64,000 nt of DNA from Bacteroidia bacterium (lineage in GTDB: Bacteria > Bacteroidota > Bacteroidia > 2-12-FULL-35-15), in NCBI GenBank assembly GCA_030654175.1, contig JAURXZ010000042.1, positions 186,001-250,000 on the forward strand. The letters are read 5' to 3'. The position numbers and the translations under genes were made by a program. Under the pieces are notes generated by a model. The model was given only the letters and a program-made list of their open reading frames with translations, searched no databases and was not told the DNA's origin. Shown piece after piece: positions 44,609 through 53,551 of this stretch; positions within the stretch are counted from its first letter, which is position 1, and every line of letters begins with the position of its first letter.

Positions 44609-46153
44609 ATGCAAAAAAACGTTGCCATTATTAAGGTTGGATCGGAAATATTAAATTACAAAAACTGTTATGAAGTATTGATCAATAACAGTAAAATTGA
44701 ACTGGATGATGCAGCATTAAAAAACGTGTATGAAAGTTTTTATTTTTTAAAAGAATTCATAAAAGATAAGTTGATTTATGGTATTAATACGGGATTTGGC
44801 CCAATGGCCCAATACAAAATAAGTAATGAAGACCAAATTCAACTACAATATAATTTAATACGAAGTCACTGTTCGGGTAGCGGAAATCCAATAGCAGTTT
44901 TAAATGTTAAAGCCCTAATGCTTGCAAGGTTAAGCAGCCTGATGCGCGGCTATTCAGGGGTACATCCGGACGCAGTTATTTTATTAAAAGAACTGATCAA
45001 TAGGGATATTTGCCCTGTTATCTACGAACATGGCGGATTAGGCGCCAGCGGTGACCTTGTTCAATTGGCTCACCTCGCTTTAACACTGATTGGTGAAGGG
45101 GAAGTACATTATAAAGGCGAAATTATTGAAACGGATAAAGCATTTAAAATTGAGGGATTAAAACCACTTGAAGTTCATATCAGAGAAGGATTGGCTTTGA
45201 TGAATGGAACATCAGCCATGTGCGGAGTTGGATTGGTAAACCTGATACACGCCAGAAACCTTGTAAAACTAACTGTTGCAGCCTCCAGCATGATCGTGGA
45301 GATGGTGGAATCATACGATGATCATTTTTCCAATGAATTGAATTCTGTAAAACACCATCCCGGTCAAAACCATATAGCGAAGGCCATGCAGGCGTTTTTG
45401 GCAGATAGTCAATTAATTAAAAAACGCGAAAAACATCTGTACGATAATCCGATAAAAGAAAATATATTAAAGGATAAGGTGCAGGAATATTATTCGATAC
45501 GCTGTGTTCCGCAAATAGTAGGGCCCATTGAGGATACAATAAATTATGCGGAGCAGGTTATTATAAATGAAATTAATTCGGTGAATGATAACCCGATAAT
45601 AGATTATAAAAATAAAAATGTTTTTCACGGTGGTAATTTCCATGGCGATTATGCGTCCCTGGAAATGGACAAACTAAAAATTGCGATCACAAAACTTTCT
45701 ATGCTTTGCGAACGGCAGCTTAACTTTTTACTCAATGATAAATTAAATGGCAAACTTCCTCCGTTTGTAAACCTTGGAGTTCTTGGTTTAAACCTGGGAA
45801 TACAAGGCATCCAGTTTACGGCCACATCCACCACTGCCGAAAATCAAACATTATGTTTCCCTATGTATGTGCATAGCATACCAAGCAATAACGACAACCA
45901 AGATATTGTAAGTATGGGGACAAATGCCGCACTAATTGCGCAAAAAGTAATTTTCAATACCTATGAAGTAATTGCTATCGAGTTTTTAGCGATTATACAG
46001 GCAATTGATTATTTGAAAGTACAAGGTAAGATTTCAAAAAATGCTTTAAACTATTATACTGAACTCAGAGGCCTGGTGCCGGTATTTGAGAAGGATAGTG
46101 TACGGTATAAGGAGCAGGCGAGAATTGTTGAGTACCTCAGAAAAAGTATATAA
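44609..46153 (+). CDS. Tyrosine ammonia-lyase (HAL/PAL family) of the flexirubin cluster
   Basis: 514 residues from ATG 44609; a TTG at 44582 would add nine. The MIO cofactor triad is ASG at 146-148 in GGLGASGDLVQLAHLAL. The substrate selectivity pair is SH at 86-87 in NLIRSHCSG. It closely resembles the Flavobacterium johnsoniae tyrosine ammonia-lyase as I recall it (INTGFGPMAQY, IREGLALMNGTSAM, FHGGNFHGDYASLEMDKLKI). It makes 4-coumarate, the starter unit of flexirubin. First gene of the plus-strand operon. Confidence 0.92.
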   Translation: MQKNVAIIKVGSEILNYKNCYEVLINNSKIELDDAALKNVYESFYFLKEFIKDKLIYGINTGFGPMAQYKISNEDQIQLQYNLIRSHCSGSGNPIAVLNVKALMLARLSSLMRGYSGVHPDAVILLKELINRDICPVIYEHGGLGASGDLVQLAHLALTLIGEGEVHYKGEIIETDKAFKIEGLKPLEVHIREGLALMNGTSAMCGVGLVNLIHARNLVKLTVAASSMIVEMVESYDDHFSNELNSVKHHPGQNHIAKAMQAFLADSQLIKKREKHLYDNPIKENILKDKVQEYYSIRCVPQIVGPIEDTINYAEQVIINEINSVNDNPIIDYKNKNVFHGGNFHGDYASLEMDKLKIAITKLSMLCERQLNFLLNDKLNGKLPPFVNLGVLGLNLGIQGIQFTATSTTAENQTLCFPMYVHSIPSNNDNQDIVSMGTNAALIAQKVIFNTYEVIAIEFLAIIQAIDYLKVQGKISKNALNYYTELRGLVPVFEKDSVRYKEQARIVEYLRKSI

Positions 46154-46213
46154 ATAATTATTGGAAATAAATCCTAGATTTACCAAATCATAACCAACCT
46201 TAAATCCCTATTT

Positions 46214-47827
46214 ATGAAAAAAATAATACTAAATTTTTTAATGTTAACACCGCTTTTAGTGTTTGGACAGGTGAAATTATCCCCAGACTTTAAAGTTTCA
46301 ACCTCAACACCTTTTCCTGTTGTGGATGCGCCAAGCAAAGAATATGTGGGAATGGGAAATGGTACTACTATTTCTGTTAAAACCCGTGGAGAATTGGTAA
46401 TTATCCAGAAGTTTGACGTGAAAACAATGAAAGAAGTACAAAGAAATGAATATGAAGACTTTCCTAAATACACAAAAATTCAGAGTTTATTAAAAGTGGG
46501 AGACCGCCTGTATTATGTTTTCGAGGCATTTAATAAAAAAGAGAAAACCTTCTCTGTTTATTCCCGAGAAATTGATACAGAAAAAGGGAGTTTTAAAGAA
46601 ATCAAGACATTATTTACAACCAAAGGTGATGTAGCACCGACAGGATATAAGGCTGCAGGCGGATTTTGGGGCATTGGGGCGTTACCGAAATTTGATGTGA
46701 TCTCCTCCTTTGATGGTTCTAAGATTTTGATCCAGTATAGAAACAGGCCTGAATCCAAAAATGATTCGAAAAATTACGATGAATTAGGCTTTTATGTGTT
46801 TGATAATACATTTACTAAATTATGGGGCAAGGAAGTGAAAATGCCGCATACAGAGAAGGAAATGAATAATTTAGCTTATGCCATTAATAAAGAAGGTATA
46901 GTATATATGTTGTCAAGAATTAATGCTACCAAATCATTTGAGGTGATTACCGTATCAGGGACTGAAGGACTTAAAAACAAACAATTACCTGTACAAAAAG
47001 ACCTGTCTTTTGATAAATTCGATTTAAGAGAAAGCGCAAATGGAAACATTATCGCAGCCGGATATTATGCTAATGGAACTGAAACTAAAGTAGATTGGAC
47101 AGGTACAATGTCATTTAGCAGAAATATAAATGGAATTTATGTTTTTGAAATTGCAAAAGATGGAAGTATCGTCAGAGATAATGATTATCCTTTTTCAATA
47201 GAGTTGATCAAAAAATATTTGTCCAACAGACAGAAAGGAAAAGCTGATGCAAAAGAAGATGCCGGGACAGCGGGAATTAATGACTTAGTGCTTAGAAACT
47301 TTGTTTTGAATGACGATGGCAGCATGGTGATCATCGGAGAAATTAATTATACAAAGCAAGAATTTTGGTTTACAAGTATGGAAATGGTGACGCATTTCGG
47401 AGATATAGTAGCAACAAAAATTGATGCGAGCGGAAAATTGGTTTGGGCAGAGAAAATGCCAAAGAATCAGGCCGTTTTACAAAGTAACATTTCTGATTTA
47501 GGTAGCTTAGGAATATCCTACGTTCAGGGCAAAGGGGCTCATTATATTTTATTTGTTGATAACAGAAAAAACGCTACACTTAAAATGGATCAACCGGCAG
47601 AACCACATAAAGGTGGATTTGGTGGTTTTTTAACAGCCTATAAAATTGATGATGCCACCGGCAAAATTGATAAACATTCTATCCTTGATCTAACAAATAT
47701 TGAAGGATTAAAAGCATATCAATTCAATGTGAATAGGATATTTGAAGCCATGGATAAAATTTTTATGCTTGAGGTATACATCAAGGATAAACAAGATATG
47801 ATGGTTAAAATGGCGCTTACCAAATAG
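46214..47827 (+). CDS. Secreted protein of unknown function
   Basis: The 537-residue protein has a signal peptide (IILNFLMLTPLLVFGQ). Repeating strand patterns such as 'YYVFEAFNKKEKTFSVYSREID', 'GNIIAAGYYANG' and 'GSMVIIGEINYTKQEFW' suggest a beta-propeller (inference). No sorting domain is seen. It sits between the ammonia-lyase and ketoreductase but flexirubin clusters usually do not have this gene. It has its own 60-bp leader. I do not recognise the family. Confidence 0.75.
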   Translation: MKKIILNFLMLTPLLVFGQVKLSPDFKVSTSTPFPVVDAPSKEYVGMGNGTTISVKTRGELVIIQKFDVKTMKEVQRNEYEDFPKYTKIQSLLKVGDRLYYVFEAFNKKEKTFSVYSREIDTEKGSFKEIKTLFTTKGDVAPTGYKAAGGFWGIGALPKFDVISSFDGSKILIQYRNRPESKNDSKNYDELGFYVFDNTFTKLWGKEVKMPHTEKEMNNLAYAINKEGIVYMLSRINATKSFEVITVSGTEGLKNKQLPVQKDLSFDKFDLRESANGNIIAAGYYANGTETKVDWTGTMSFSRNINGIYVFEIAKDGSIVRDNDYPFSIELIKKYLSNRQKGKADAKEDAGTAGINDLVLRNFVLNDDGSMVIIGEINYTKQEFWFTSMEMVTHFGDIVATKIDASGKLVWAEKMPKNQAVLQSNISDLGSLGISYVQGKGAHYILFVDNRKNATLKMDQPAEPHKGGFGGFLTAYKIDDATGKIDKHSILDLTNIEGLKAYQFNVNRIFEAMDKIFMLEVYIKDKQDMMVKMALTK

Positions 47828-47953
47828 TAGTAATAGATCAGATAGATAACGCAATTCGCTTATAGAATAAAGAATTAATCGTTTAATTTTATTTCCCTTC
47901 AAAATTTAAACGTTTTGGAGTTTAAAAGGAATATCATTAGACGATTTTTTTTG

Positions 47954-47961
47954 TAAATTTG
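47954..47961 (+). promoter_or_regulatory. Candidate -7 element TAAATTTG before the ketoreductase
   Basis: It matches TAnnTTTG and lies 20 bp before the ATG at 47982. This suggests that the main fatty-acid-like part of the cluster has its own promoter. Confidence 0.45.
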
Positions 47962-47981
47962 TAATTAATCAAATTTTAACC

Positions 47982-48716
47982 ATGTTAAAATACGCATTAG
48001 TAACCGGAGGCTCACGTGGAATTGGAAAGGCGATATGCTTAGAATTGGCCGATATGGGTTTCAATATTTTAGTAAATTACCAGTCGAATCTTGAAGAAGC
48101 CAATAAAACGCTTGAATTAATTAAAAGCAAGGGTGTTGATGTGGAGCTGATGAAATTTGATGTTTCCAAACAAATTGAGGTGGATGAAGTGTTGGGAAAA
48201 TGGATGGAAAGCAATAAAGAAAGCAAAGTTTTGGAAGTTTTGGTGAACAATGCCGGAATACGAAAAGATAGTCTTTTAATGTGGATGAGTAACTCTGACT
48301 GGCACTCAGTAATGGATATAGCGGTAGATGGTTTTTTTAACGTGACCCGCTTAGTTGTAAAAGATATGCTGATAAAAAAATACGGCCGTATCATCAGCGT
48401 TGTTTCACTTTCGGGATTAAAAGGATTGCCGGGGCAAACAAATTACTCCGCTTCAAAAGCTGCTGTAATAGGCGCTACCAAAGCATTGGCACAAGAAGTT
48501 GGACGCAGAGGAATCACTGTAAATGCAGTTGCTCCCGGCTTTATAAAAACAGACATGACCCAGGATTTGAACGAAAAAGATTTTAAAGCTTTAATACCAA
48601 TGTCGCGTTTCGGAGAACCACAAGAAGTTGCAGATGTTGTAGGGTGGCTGGCTTCAAAGAAATCATCGTATGTTTCGGGACAGGTCATTTCAGTGAACGG
48701 AGGCTTGTACTCATAA
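47982..48716 (+). CDS. 3-oxoacyl-ACP reductase (FabG-like SDR)
   Basis: The 244-residue SDR has the NADPH motif TGGSRGIG (8-15), NNAG at 89-92, and the triad S142, Y155 and K159 (NYSASKAA). It reduces the beta-keto group after each condensation on the polyene chain. The start follows a TAnnTTTG-like promoter and the stop is followed by an inverted repeat, then a ketosynthase. Confidence 0.93.
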   Translation: MLKYALVTGGSRGIGKAICLELADMGFNILVNYQSNLEEANKTLELIKSKGVDVELMKFDVSKQIEVDEVLGKWMESNKESKVLEVLVNNAGIRKDSLLMWMSNSDWHSVMDIAVDGFFNVTRLVVKDMLIKKYGRIISVVSLSGLKGLPGQTNYSASKAAVIGATKALAQEVGRRGITVNAVAPGFIKTDMTQDLNEKDFKALIPMSRFGEPQEVADVVGWLASKKSSYVSGQVISVNGGLYS

Positions 48717-48720
48717 TAAA

Positions 48721-48775
48721 TTAGATGTTGGATATTAGATGTTGGACATCTAACGTCTAATTTCCAACATCTAAA
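48721..48775 (+). repeat. Hairpin between fabG-like and ketosynthase genes
   Basis: TTAGATGTTGGA at about 48721 pairs with TCCAACATCTAA at its end, with an inner TTAGATGTT/ATCTAACGTCTAA pair. There is no T-run, so transcription may continue. It could tune stability of the operon mRNA (inference). Confidence 0.65.
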
Positions 48776-48788
48776 TACTAAAAATAAA

Positions 48789-50009
48789 ATGAGAAGAGTT
48801 GTTATTACAGGTATGGGAATTTGGTCGTGCTTAGGTAGTAACCTGGATGATGTCAGAGATTCTTTGTTTAAGGGTAAATCAGGAATTATATTGGATCCGG
48901 AACGTAAGTCTTTTGGCTATCGTTCGGGCTTAACAGGCAAAGTAGAAAAACCGGAATTAAAAGGTTTGCTTGATCGAAGAGCTCGTATTCAGCTTTCCGA
49001 ACAGGCAGAATATGCTTACCTTTCAACACTGGAAGCAACCAAAAATGCCGGAATGGACATTGATTGGCTGGACAAAAATGAAACTGGTATTTTATTTGGA
49101 AATGATAGTTCAGCAAAAGCGGTAACAGAAGCAACAGACATCGTCCGACTAAAAAAGGATACGACATTAATTGGTTCAGGTTCCATTTTTCAATCGATGA
49201 ATTGTACTGTAACAATGAACCTTTCAACGATCTTTAAACTAAAAGGAATTAACTTTACAATTAGTGCTGCCTGCGCAAGTGGCTCCCACTCTATTGGATT
49301 AGGATATTTAATGATAAAATGGGGCTTGCAAAATCATGTTATTTGTGGTGGGGCGCAAGAGATAAATCCATTTGCTTTTGGTAGTTTTGATGGCTTAAGT
49401 GCATTCTCCATCCGTGAAAAAGAACCTGCAAAAGCATCCCGTCCTTTTGATAGAGACAGGGACGGCTTAGTTCCCGGTGGCGGAGCTGCAACACTGATCT
49501 TAGAAGATTACGAAACTGCTGTAAAACGCGGTGCTAATATTTTAGCTGAAGTTATTGGTTATGGTTTTTCTTCGAATGGGGAACATATTTCTAATTCGAA
49601 TGTTGATGGTCAGGTACGTTCTTTAACAATGGCATTAAAGGATGCGAATATCAAAGAAAACGAAATTGATTATATTAATGCCCATGCCACATCAACAATA
49701 GGTGGTGATAGCGCAGAAGCACTTGCTATCAATGAAGTTTTTGGTAACTCAAAACCTTTGGTAAGTTCAACAAAATCTATGACAGGACACGAATGCTGGA
49801 TGGCCGGTGCAAGTGAAATTGTTTATTCGATGTTGATGATGCAAAATGATTTTGTAGCACCAAATATTAACTTTGAAAACCCGGATGAAGCATCCGCCAA
49901 ACTGAATATTGCAACAAAAACCACTGATAAAAAAATTGATACTTTTTTAAGTAACTCTTTCGGATTTGGAGGAACGAATTCAACCTTAATAATAAAAAAA
50001 ATAAAATAA
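48789..50009 (+). CDS. Beta-ketoacyl-ACP synthase (FabF-like), first
   Basis: The 406-residue KS has an intact C-H-H triad: Cys162 in SAACASGSHSIG, His in INAHATSTIGGDS (about 300), and His in STKSMTGHECW (about 334). It performs decarboxylative condensation with malonyl-ACP in polyene elongation. An ACP starts 13 bp downstream. Confidence 0.94.
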   Translation: MRRVVITGMGIWSCLGSNLDDVRDSLFKGKSGIILDPERKSFGYRSGLTGKVEKPELKGLLDRRARIQLSEQAEYAYLSTLEATKNAGMDIDWLDKNETGILFGNDSSAKAVTEATDIVRLKKDTTLIGSGSIFQSMNCTVTMNLSTIFKLKGINFTISAACASGSHSIGLGYLMIKWGLQNHVICGGAQEINPFAFGSFDGLSAFSIREKEPAKASRPFDRDRDGLVPGGGAATLILEDYETAVKRGANILAEVIGYGFSSNGEHISNSNVDGQVRSLTMALKDANIKENEIDYINAHATSTIGGDSAEALAINEVFGNSKPLVSSTKSMTGHECWMAGASEIVYSMLMMQNDFVAPNINFENPDEASAKLNIATKTTDKKIDTFLSNSFGFGGTNSTLIIKKIK

Positions 50010-50022
50010 GTTTAAATAAGCT

Positions 50023-50280
50023 ATGACAAAAGAAGAAATTATTTCAACAGTACAAGGTTTTTTAGTGAAGGAATTTGAAGTTGATCCCACTCTAATTACA
50101 CCGGAAGCAAACCTTCGTACTACGCTGGATCTAGACAGTCTGGATTATGTTGATCTCGTTGTTGTTATTGAAAGTAACCTTGGTTTTAAAGTAGTTGGTG
50201 AAGATTTTATTAATATTCACACGTTCCAGGATTTTTATGACTACTGCCACACTAAAGTAAGTCAAAAAGAAGTAGCCTAA
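50023..50280 (+). CDS. Acyl carrier protein, first
   Basis: The 85-residue four-helix ACP has the phosphopantetheine Ser39 in TTLDLDSLDYVDLV. It carries the growing pigment chain. Immediately after the first KS. Confidence 0.94.
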   Translation: MTKEEIISTVQGFLVKEFEVDPTLITPEANLRTTLDLDSLDYVDLVVVIESNLGFKVVGEDFINIHTFQDFYDYCHTKVSQKEVA

Positions 50281-50359
50281 TCAATTTGAAAATGTGCTAA
50301 TTTGAAGATGTGCTAATTAAATTTTCAAATTATCAAATTAATGAACTATCAAATTAATA
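50281..50359. repeat. AT-rich direct and inverted repeat after ACP
   Basis: GAAAATGTGCTAATTT and GAAGATGTGCTAATTA are adjacent direct repeats. AATTTGAAAAT has an inverted partner ATTTTCAAATT. No T-run. It is like the other intraoperonic palindromes here. Confidence 0.6.
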
Positions 50360-51268
50360 ATGTCGGATAATAAGAAATGGGAAGGTAAAAATAAGGGAGG
50401 CGTTAGAGGACAGAAGTTTTTTGTTTTTATACTAAATTTTTTCGGGCTACAAATCGCATATTTTTTTTTGCGGTTTGTAGCTTTTTATTTTTTCATCACC
50501 GCTAAATCAACAAAAACCTCATTAAAATATTTCAGGGAAATCCTTGGCTACACAGGATGGAAAGCCTATAAGGCTACCTACCAGAATTATTATATTTTCG
50601 GGCAAACGCTATTAGACAAAGTTGCGCTCCTTGCAGGAATGCGAAATAAATTTACCATCATACACGAAGGCCATGATGATAATTTAGTACAACTGAAAAA
50701 CCTGAATAAAGGAAGTATTTTATTAAGCGCCCATATTGGAAACTGGGAAATAGCCGGCCAAATGCTTGAAATATTAGATGCAAAATTTAATATTCTGATC
50801 TATGATAATGAGGCAGAAAAAATGAAAGCATACATGGGTGAAGTGATGAAGAAAAAAAACTTTAACATCATCGCTATCAAAGACGGAGAAATGGGGCATT
50901 TAATAGAACTTCACAAAGCATTTAGCAATAATGAATGGGTAGTGATGCATGGAGATCGTTACCTGCCGGGCACCCCAACTATTGAAAAAACGTTTATGGG
51001 TAAAAAGGCTAAATTTCCGCGCGGGCCTTTTATTATGGCAGCAAAATTTGGGGTACCAATAACCATTGTTTTCGCAGTAAAGGAAACCAAAAGCCTGTAC
51101 CATTTTTTTGCCAAAAAATCAATCGAAGTAAAACGCGCACGCACCGAACAAGAAGTAGAACAAGCAGTAAATGAAATTTCGGACAAATACATCAAAGAAT
51201 TAGAAGAGATGGTAAAAAGATATCCAACTCAATGGTTTAATTTTTATGATTTTTGGTCGGAAAATTAA
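50360..51268 (+). CDS. Lysophospholipid/lipid A-type acyltransferase (LpxL-like)
   Basis: The 302-residue protein has an N-terminal TM helix (about 25-47) and the acyltransferase HX4E signature in SAHIGNWEIAGQ (about 119-130), followed by MHGDRYLPGT and FPRGPFIMAAKFGVP. In aryl-polyene clusters such enzymes esterify the polyene to a lipid or dialkylresorcinol acceptor (known from family context). It could attach the flexirubin acyl group. Confidence 0.88.
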   Translation: MSDNKKWEGKNKGGVRGQKFFVFILNFFGLQIAYFFLRFVAFYFFITAKSTKTSLKYFREILGYTGWKAYKATYQNYYIFGQTLLDKVALLAGMRNKFTIIHEGHDDNLVQLKNLNKGSILLSAHIGNWEIAGQMLEILDAKFNILIYDNEAEKMKAYMGEVMKKKNFNIIAIKDGEMGHLIELHKAFSNNEWVVMHGDRYLPGTPTIEKTFMGKKAKFPRGPFIMAAKFGVPITIVFAVKETKSLYHFFAKKSIEVKRARTEQEVEQAVNEISDKYIKELEEMVKRYPTQWFNFYDFWSEN

Positions 51269-51314
51269 TTTTTATTCTTAATAATTGTGTAGTTTTATTA
51301 AAAACTGATGTATG

Positions 51315-51483
51315 ACCCTGACAGGGTTTCAAACCCTGTTAGGGGTAGTTTAGCGCACACTTACAGGATGTTTTTCTCTTTAAAATTTTGATTAAAAAAG
51401 TAGTTCAAAAGGATTTATATAATTTATGTAGAGTGACTTATTGCTTCGAAAACCCCTAACAGGGTTTGAAACCCTGTCAGGGT
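51315..51483. repeat. 32-bp perfect inverted repeat
   Basis: 51315-51346 (ACCCTGACAGGGTTTCAAAC...) and 51452-51483 are exact complements, 105 bp apart. Each arm is itself nearly palindromic (ACAGGGTTT/AAACCCTGT). It fills the 245-bp gap between the acyltransferase and hotdog-fold genes. No transposase inside. Confidence 0.85.
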
Positions 51484-51563
51484 AAGTCAAAAAACAAAAA
51501 AAATTGTGACATTTGCCCGGCATACCAATATTTAATAATAGTGAATACGGACAAGATATTTTT

Positions 51564-52010
51564 ATGAAAACAGTATTAGTACCTAAAGAACACATTACAG
51601 ATTATATCCCACAGAGAGCCCCTGTGGTAATGATCGATACATTAAACTATTGTGAAGGCGCTATTACAAAAACAAATTTTGAAATCAGAAAAGATAATAT
51701 TTTTGTAAAAGATGGACTATTTCATGAACCCGGAATAATTGAAAATATTGCGCAAACGGCTGCTGTTAAGGCTGGATATGAGGTTAAAAAGAACGGGGCT
51801 GAACCTTTAGTCGGTTTTATCGGGGCGATCAAAGATCTGGCAATTTATAAACTTCCTGAAATTGGAGATGTTATAGAAACAACTGTGATTATAAAAATGG
51901 AGGTAATGGGAATAACTTTAGTTGAAGGGGTTTCCTTTTGTAATGGAAATAAAATAGCAAGTTGCGAAATGAAAATTTTTATTCAAAAACCAGATCAAAC
52001 AAATGAATAA
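51564..52010 (+). CDS. Hotdog-fold 3-hydroxyacyl-ACP dehydratase-like protein
   Basis: About 148 residues from the preferred ATG 51564; a start at 51513 adds 17 unlike residues. The fold core has IPQRAPVVMIDTLNYCEG and FHEPGIIENIAQTAAVKAGYEV, matching the FabZ/FabA-like family of aryl-polyene clusters, although the catalytic His and GH(F)P motif are replaced by FHEPG. It probably dehydrates hydroxyacyl-ACP to the conjugated enoyl. The following thioesterase start overlaps by 8 bp. Confidence 0.8.
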   Translation: MKTVLVPKEHITDYIPQRAPVVMIDTLNYCEGAITKTNFEIRKDNIFVKDGLFHEPGIIENIAQTAAVKAGYEVKKNGAEPLVGFIGAIKDLAIYKLPEIGDVIETTVIIKMEVMGITLVEGVSFCNGNKIASCEMKIFIQKPDQTNE

Positions 52011-52425
52011 AACACTGAGCAGTATAACTGAGGTTGTGATACGCTTTAGTGAATGTGATGCTTTACAAATGGTTTGGCATGGCAATTATGTGAAATATTT
52101 TGAGGATGGAAGAGAAGATTTTGGAAAAAAATTCGGGTTAAGTTACTGGAATATTTATGAAAAAACCGGACTTGCCGTTCCCTTGGTTCATGTAGAATGT
52201 GATTTTAAAAAAATGGTTGGGTTTGGTGAAACAATAACTGTGGAAACAACCATGATTGATGATCCCGCGTCAAAAATAATATTCGAGTATGCTATTTTTA
52301 ATGATAAAAAAGAGCTTGTTTGTAAAGGCAAAACAATACAGGTTTTTTTGAATATGGATAAAAAAGAACTCCTCATAACAATGCCCCATTTTTTTGAAGA
52401 GTGGAAAAAAAAATATCTTAAATAA
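52003..52425 (+). CDS. Acyl-CoA/acyl-ACP thioesterase (4HBT hotdog)
   Basis: The 140-residue hotdog protein has VIRFSECDALQMVWHGNYVKYFEDGRE, where Asp in the DALQMVWHGNY motif is the 4HBT catalytic residue. It hydrolyses acyl thioesters. It overlaps the preceding gene by 8 bp, implying translational coupling, and a KS follows directly. It may release the pigment acyl chain or edit stalled intermediates. Confidence 0.9.
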   Translation: MNKTLSSITEVVIRFSECDALQMVWHGNYVKYFEDGREDFGKKFGLSYWNIYEKTGLAVPLVHVECDFKKMVGFGETITVETTMIDDPASKIIFEYAIFNDKKELVCKGKTIQVFLNMDKKELLITMPHFFEEWKKKYLK

Positions 52426-52426
52426 C

Positions 52427-53551
52427 ATGATAACCTATTTAGGAGCGAATAACATTATTAGCCCTTTAGGCTTTACAACGGCACAGAACCTTGAAGCGCT
52501 GGCGCGAGGTGAAGTGGCTGTAAAGAAACAACAATTTCATTTTTCTGAATCTATTTTTTGCTGTTCTAAAATTGAAGACTCAACACTTAACAGTTATTTT
52601 TCTGCTATTTCAAACATTACTACTTATACGAATTTGGAGAAAATGTGCATCCTTTCTATTCAGGATGTAGTTCAACAATCGGGTATAGACTTAAAGAACA
52701 AAGAAAATTTACTTATTATTTCTACAACTAAAGGAAATATAGATGTGCTGGAAGGTGTCTATAAAAACATGGATAGCAATCGTGCATATTTGCCAGTTTT
52801 CGCAAAAACAGTTGGCAACTATTTTGGATGTGCAATAACACCCTTGGTAGTTTCAAATGCATGTATATCGGGCTTATTAGCGATAATTGCAGGAAAGCGT
52901 TTGATTGAAAATGGGAATTACAAAAACATTATTGTATGTGGTGCCGACATCGTTTCGGAGTTTACATTGTCCGGCTTTAAATCTTTTAATGCCCTGAGCG
53001 ATGAGCCTAGCAAACCTTTTGATAAAAACCGCACAGGTATTAATTTAGGTGAAGCCGCATCCGGTATTTTATTAAGTTCGGATGAAATAAGTTCCATTAA
53101 AATTTCTGCAGGAAATTCAGCAAATGATGCGAATCATATTTCGGGACCTTCACGCAATGGTGATGGTTTATTTAATGCGGTAACAAAAACTTTAGAAGAT
53201 TCAAAAACTGAAACAGTGGATTTTATTTCTGCTCACGGTACAGCCACTGAATTTAATGATGAAATGGAATCGGTTGCGTTTTCACGCGCCAAGCTTGACC
53301 ATTTGCCATTAAATAGCCTGAAAGGTTATTATGGCCATACATTAGGTGCGGCAGGTGTTTTGGAGAGTGTAATTGCTATCAACTCCTTAGCTTCAAATAC
53401 TTTAATTAAATCAATGGGATTTGAATTGCAAGGAACAAGCCATGAATTGAATGTGATAAAAAAAACAGAACAAAAAACAATAAACAGTTGTTTAAAAACC
53501 GCATCAGGCTTTGGAGGATGCAATGCCGCAGCAATATTCGAAAAAGTATGA
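52427..53551 (+). CDS. Beta-ketoacyl-ACP synthase, second
   Basis: 374 residues from the preferred ATG 52427, which sits one base past the upstream stop. Triad intact: Cys146 in VVSNACISGLLA, His in FISAHGTATEFND, His in LKGYYGHTLGAAG. N-terminus is short for a KS. It is coupled to the following gene by an ATGA overlap (stop 53549-53551, start 53548). Confidence 0.92.
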   Translation: MITYLGANNIISPLGFTTAQNLEALARGEVAVKKQQFHFSESIFCCSKIEDSTLNSYFSAISNITTYTNLEKMCILSIQDVVQQSGIDLKNKENLLIISTTKGNIDVLEGVYKNMDSNRAYLPVFAKTVGNYFGCAITPLVVSNACISGLLAIIAGKRLIENGNYKNIIVCGADIVSEFTLSGFKSFNALSDEPSKPFDKNRTGINLGEAASGILLSSDEISSIKISAGNSANDANHISGPSRNGDGLFNAVTKTLEDSKTETVDFISAHGTATEFNDEMESVAFSRAKLDHLPLNSLKGYYGHTLGAAGVLESVIAINSLASNTLIKSMGFELQGTSHELNVIKKTEQKTINSCLKTASGFGGCNAAAIFEKV

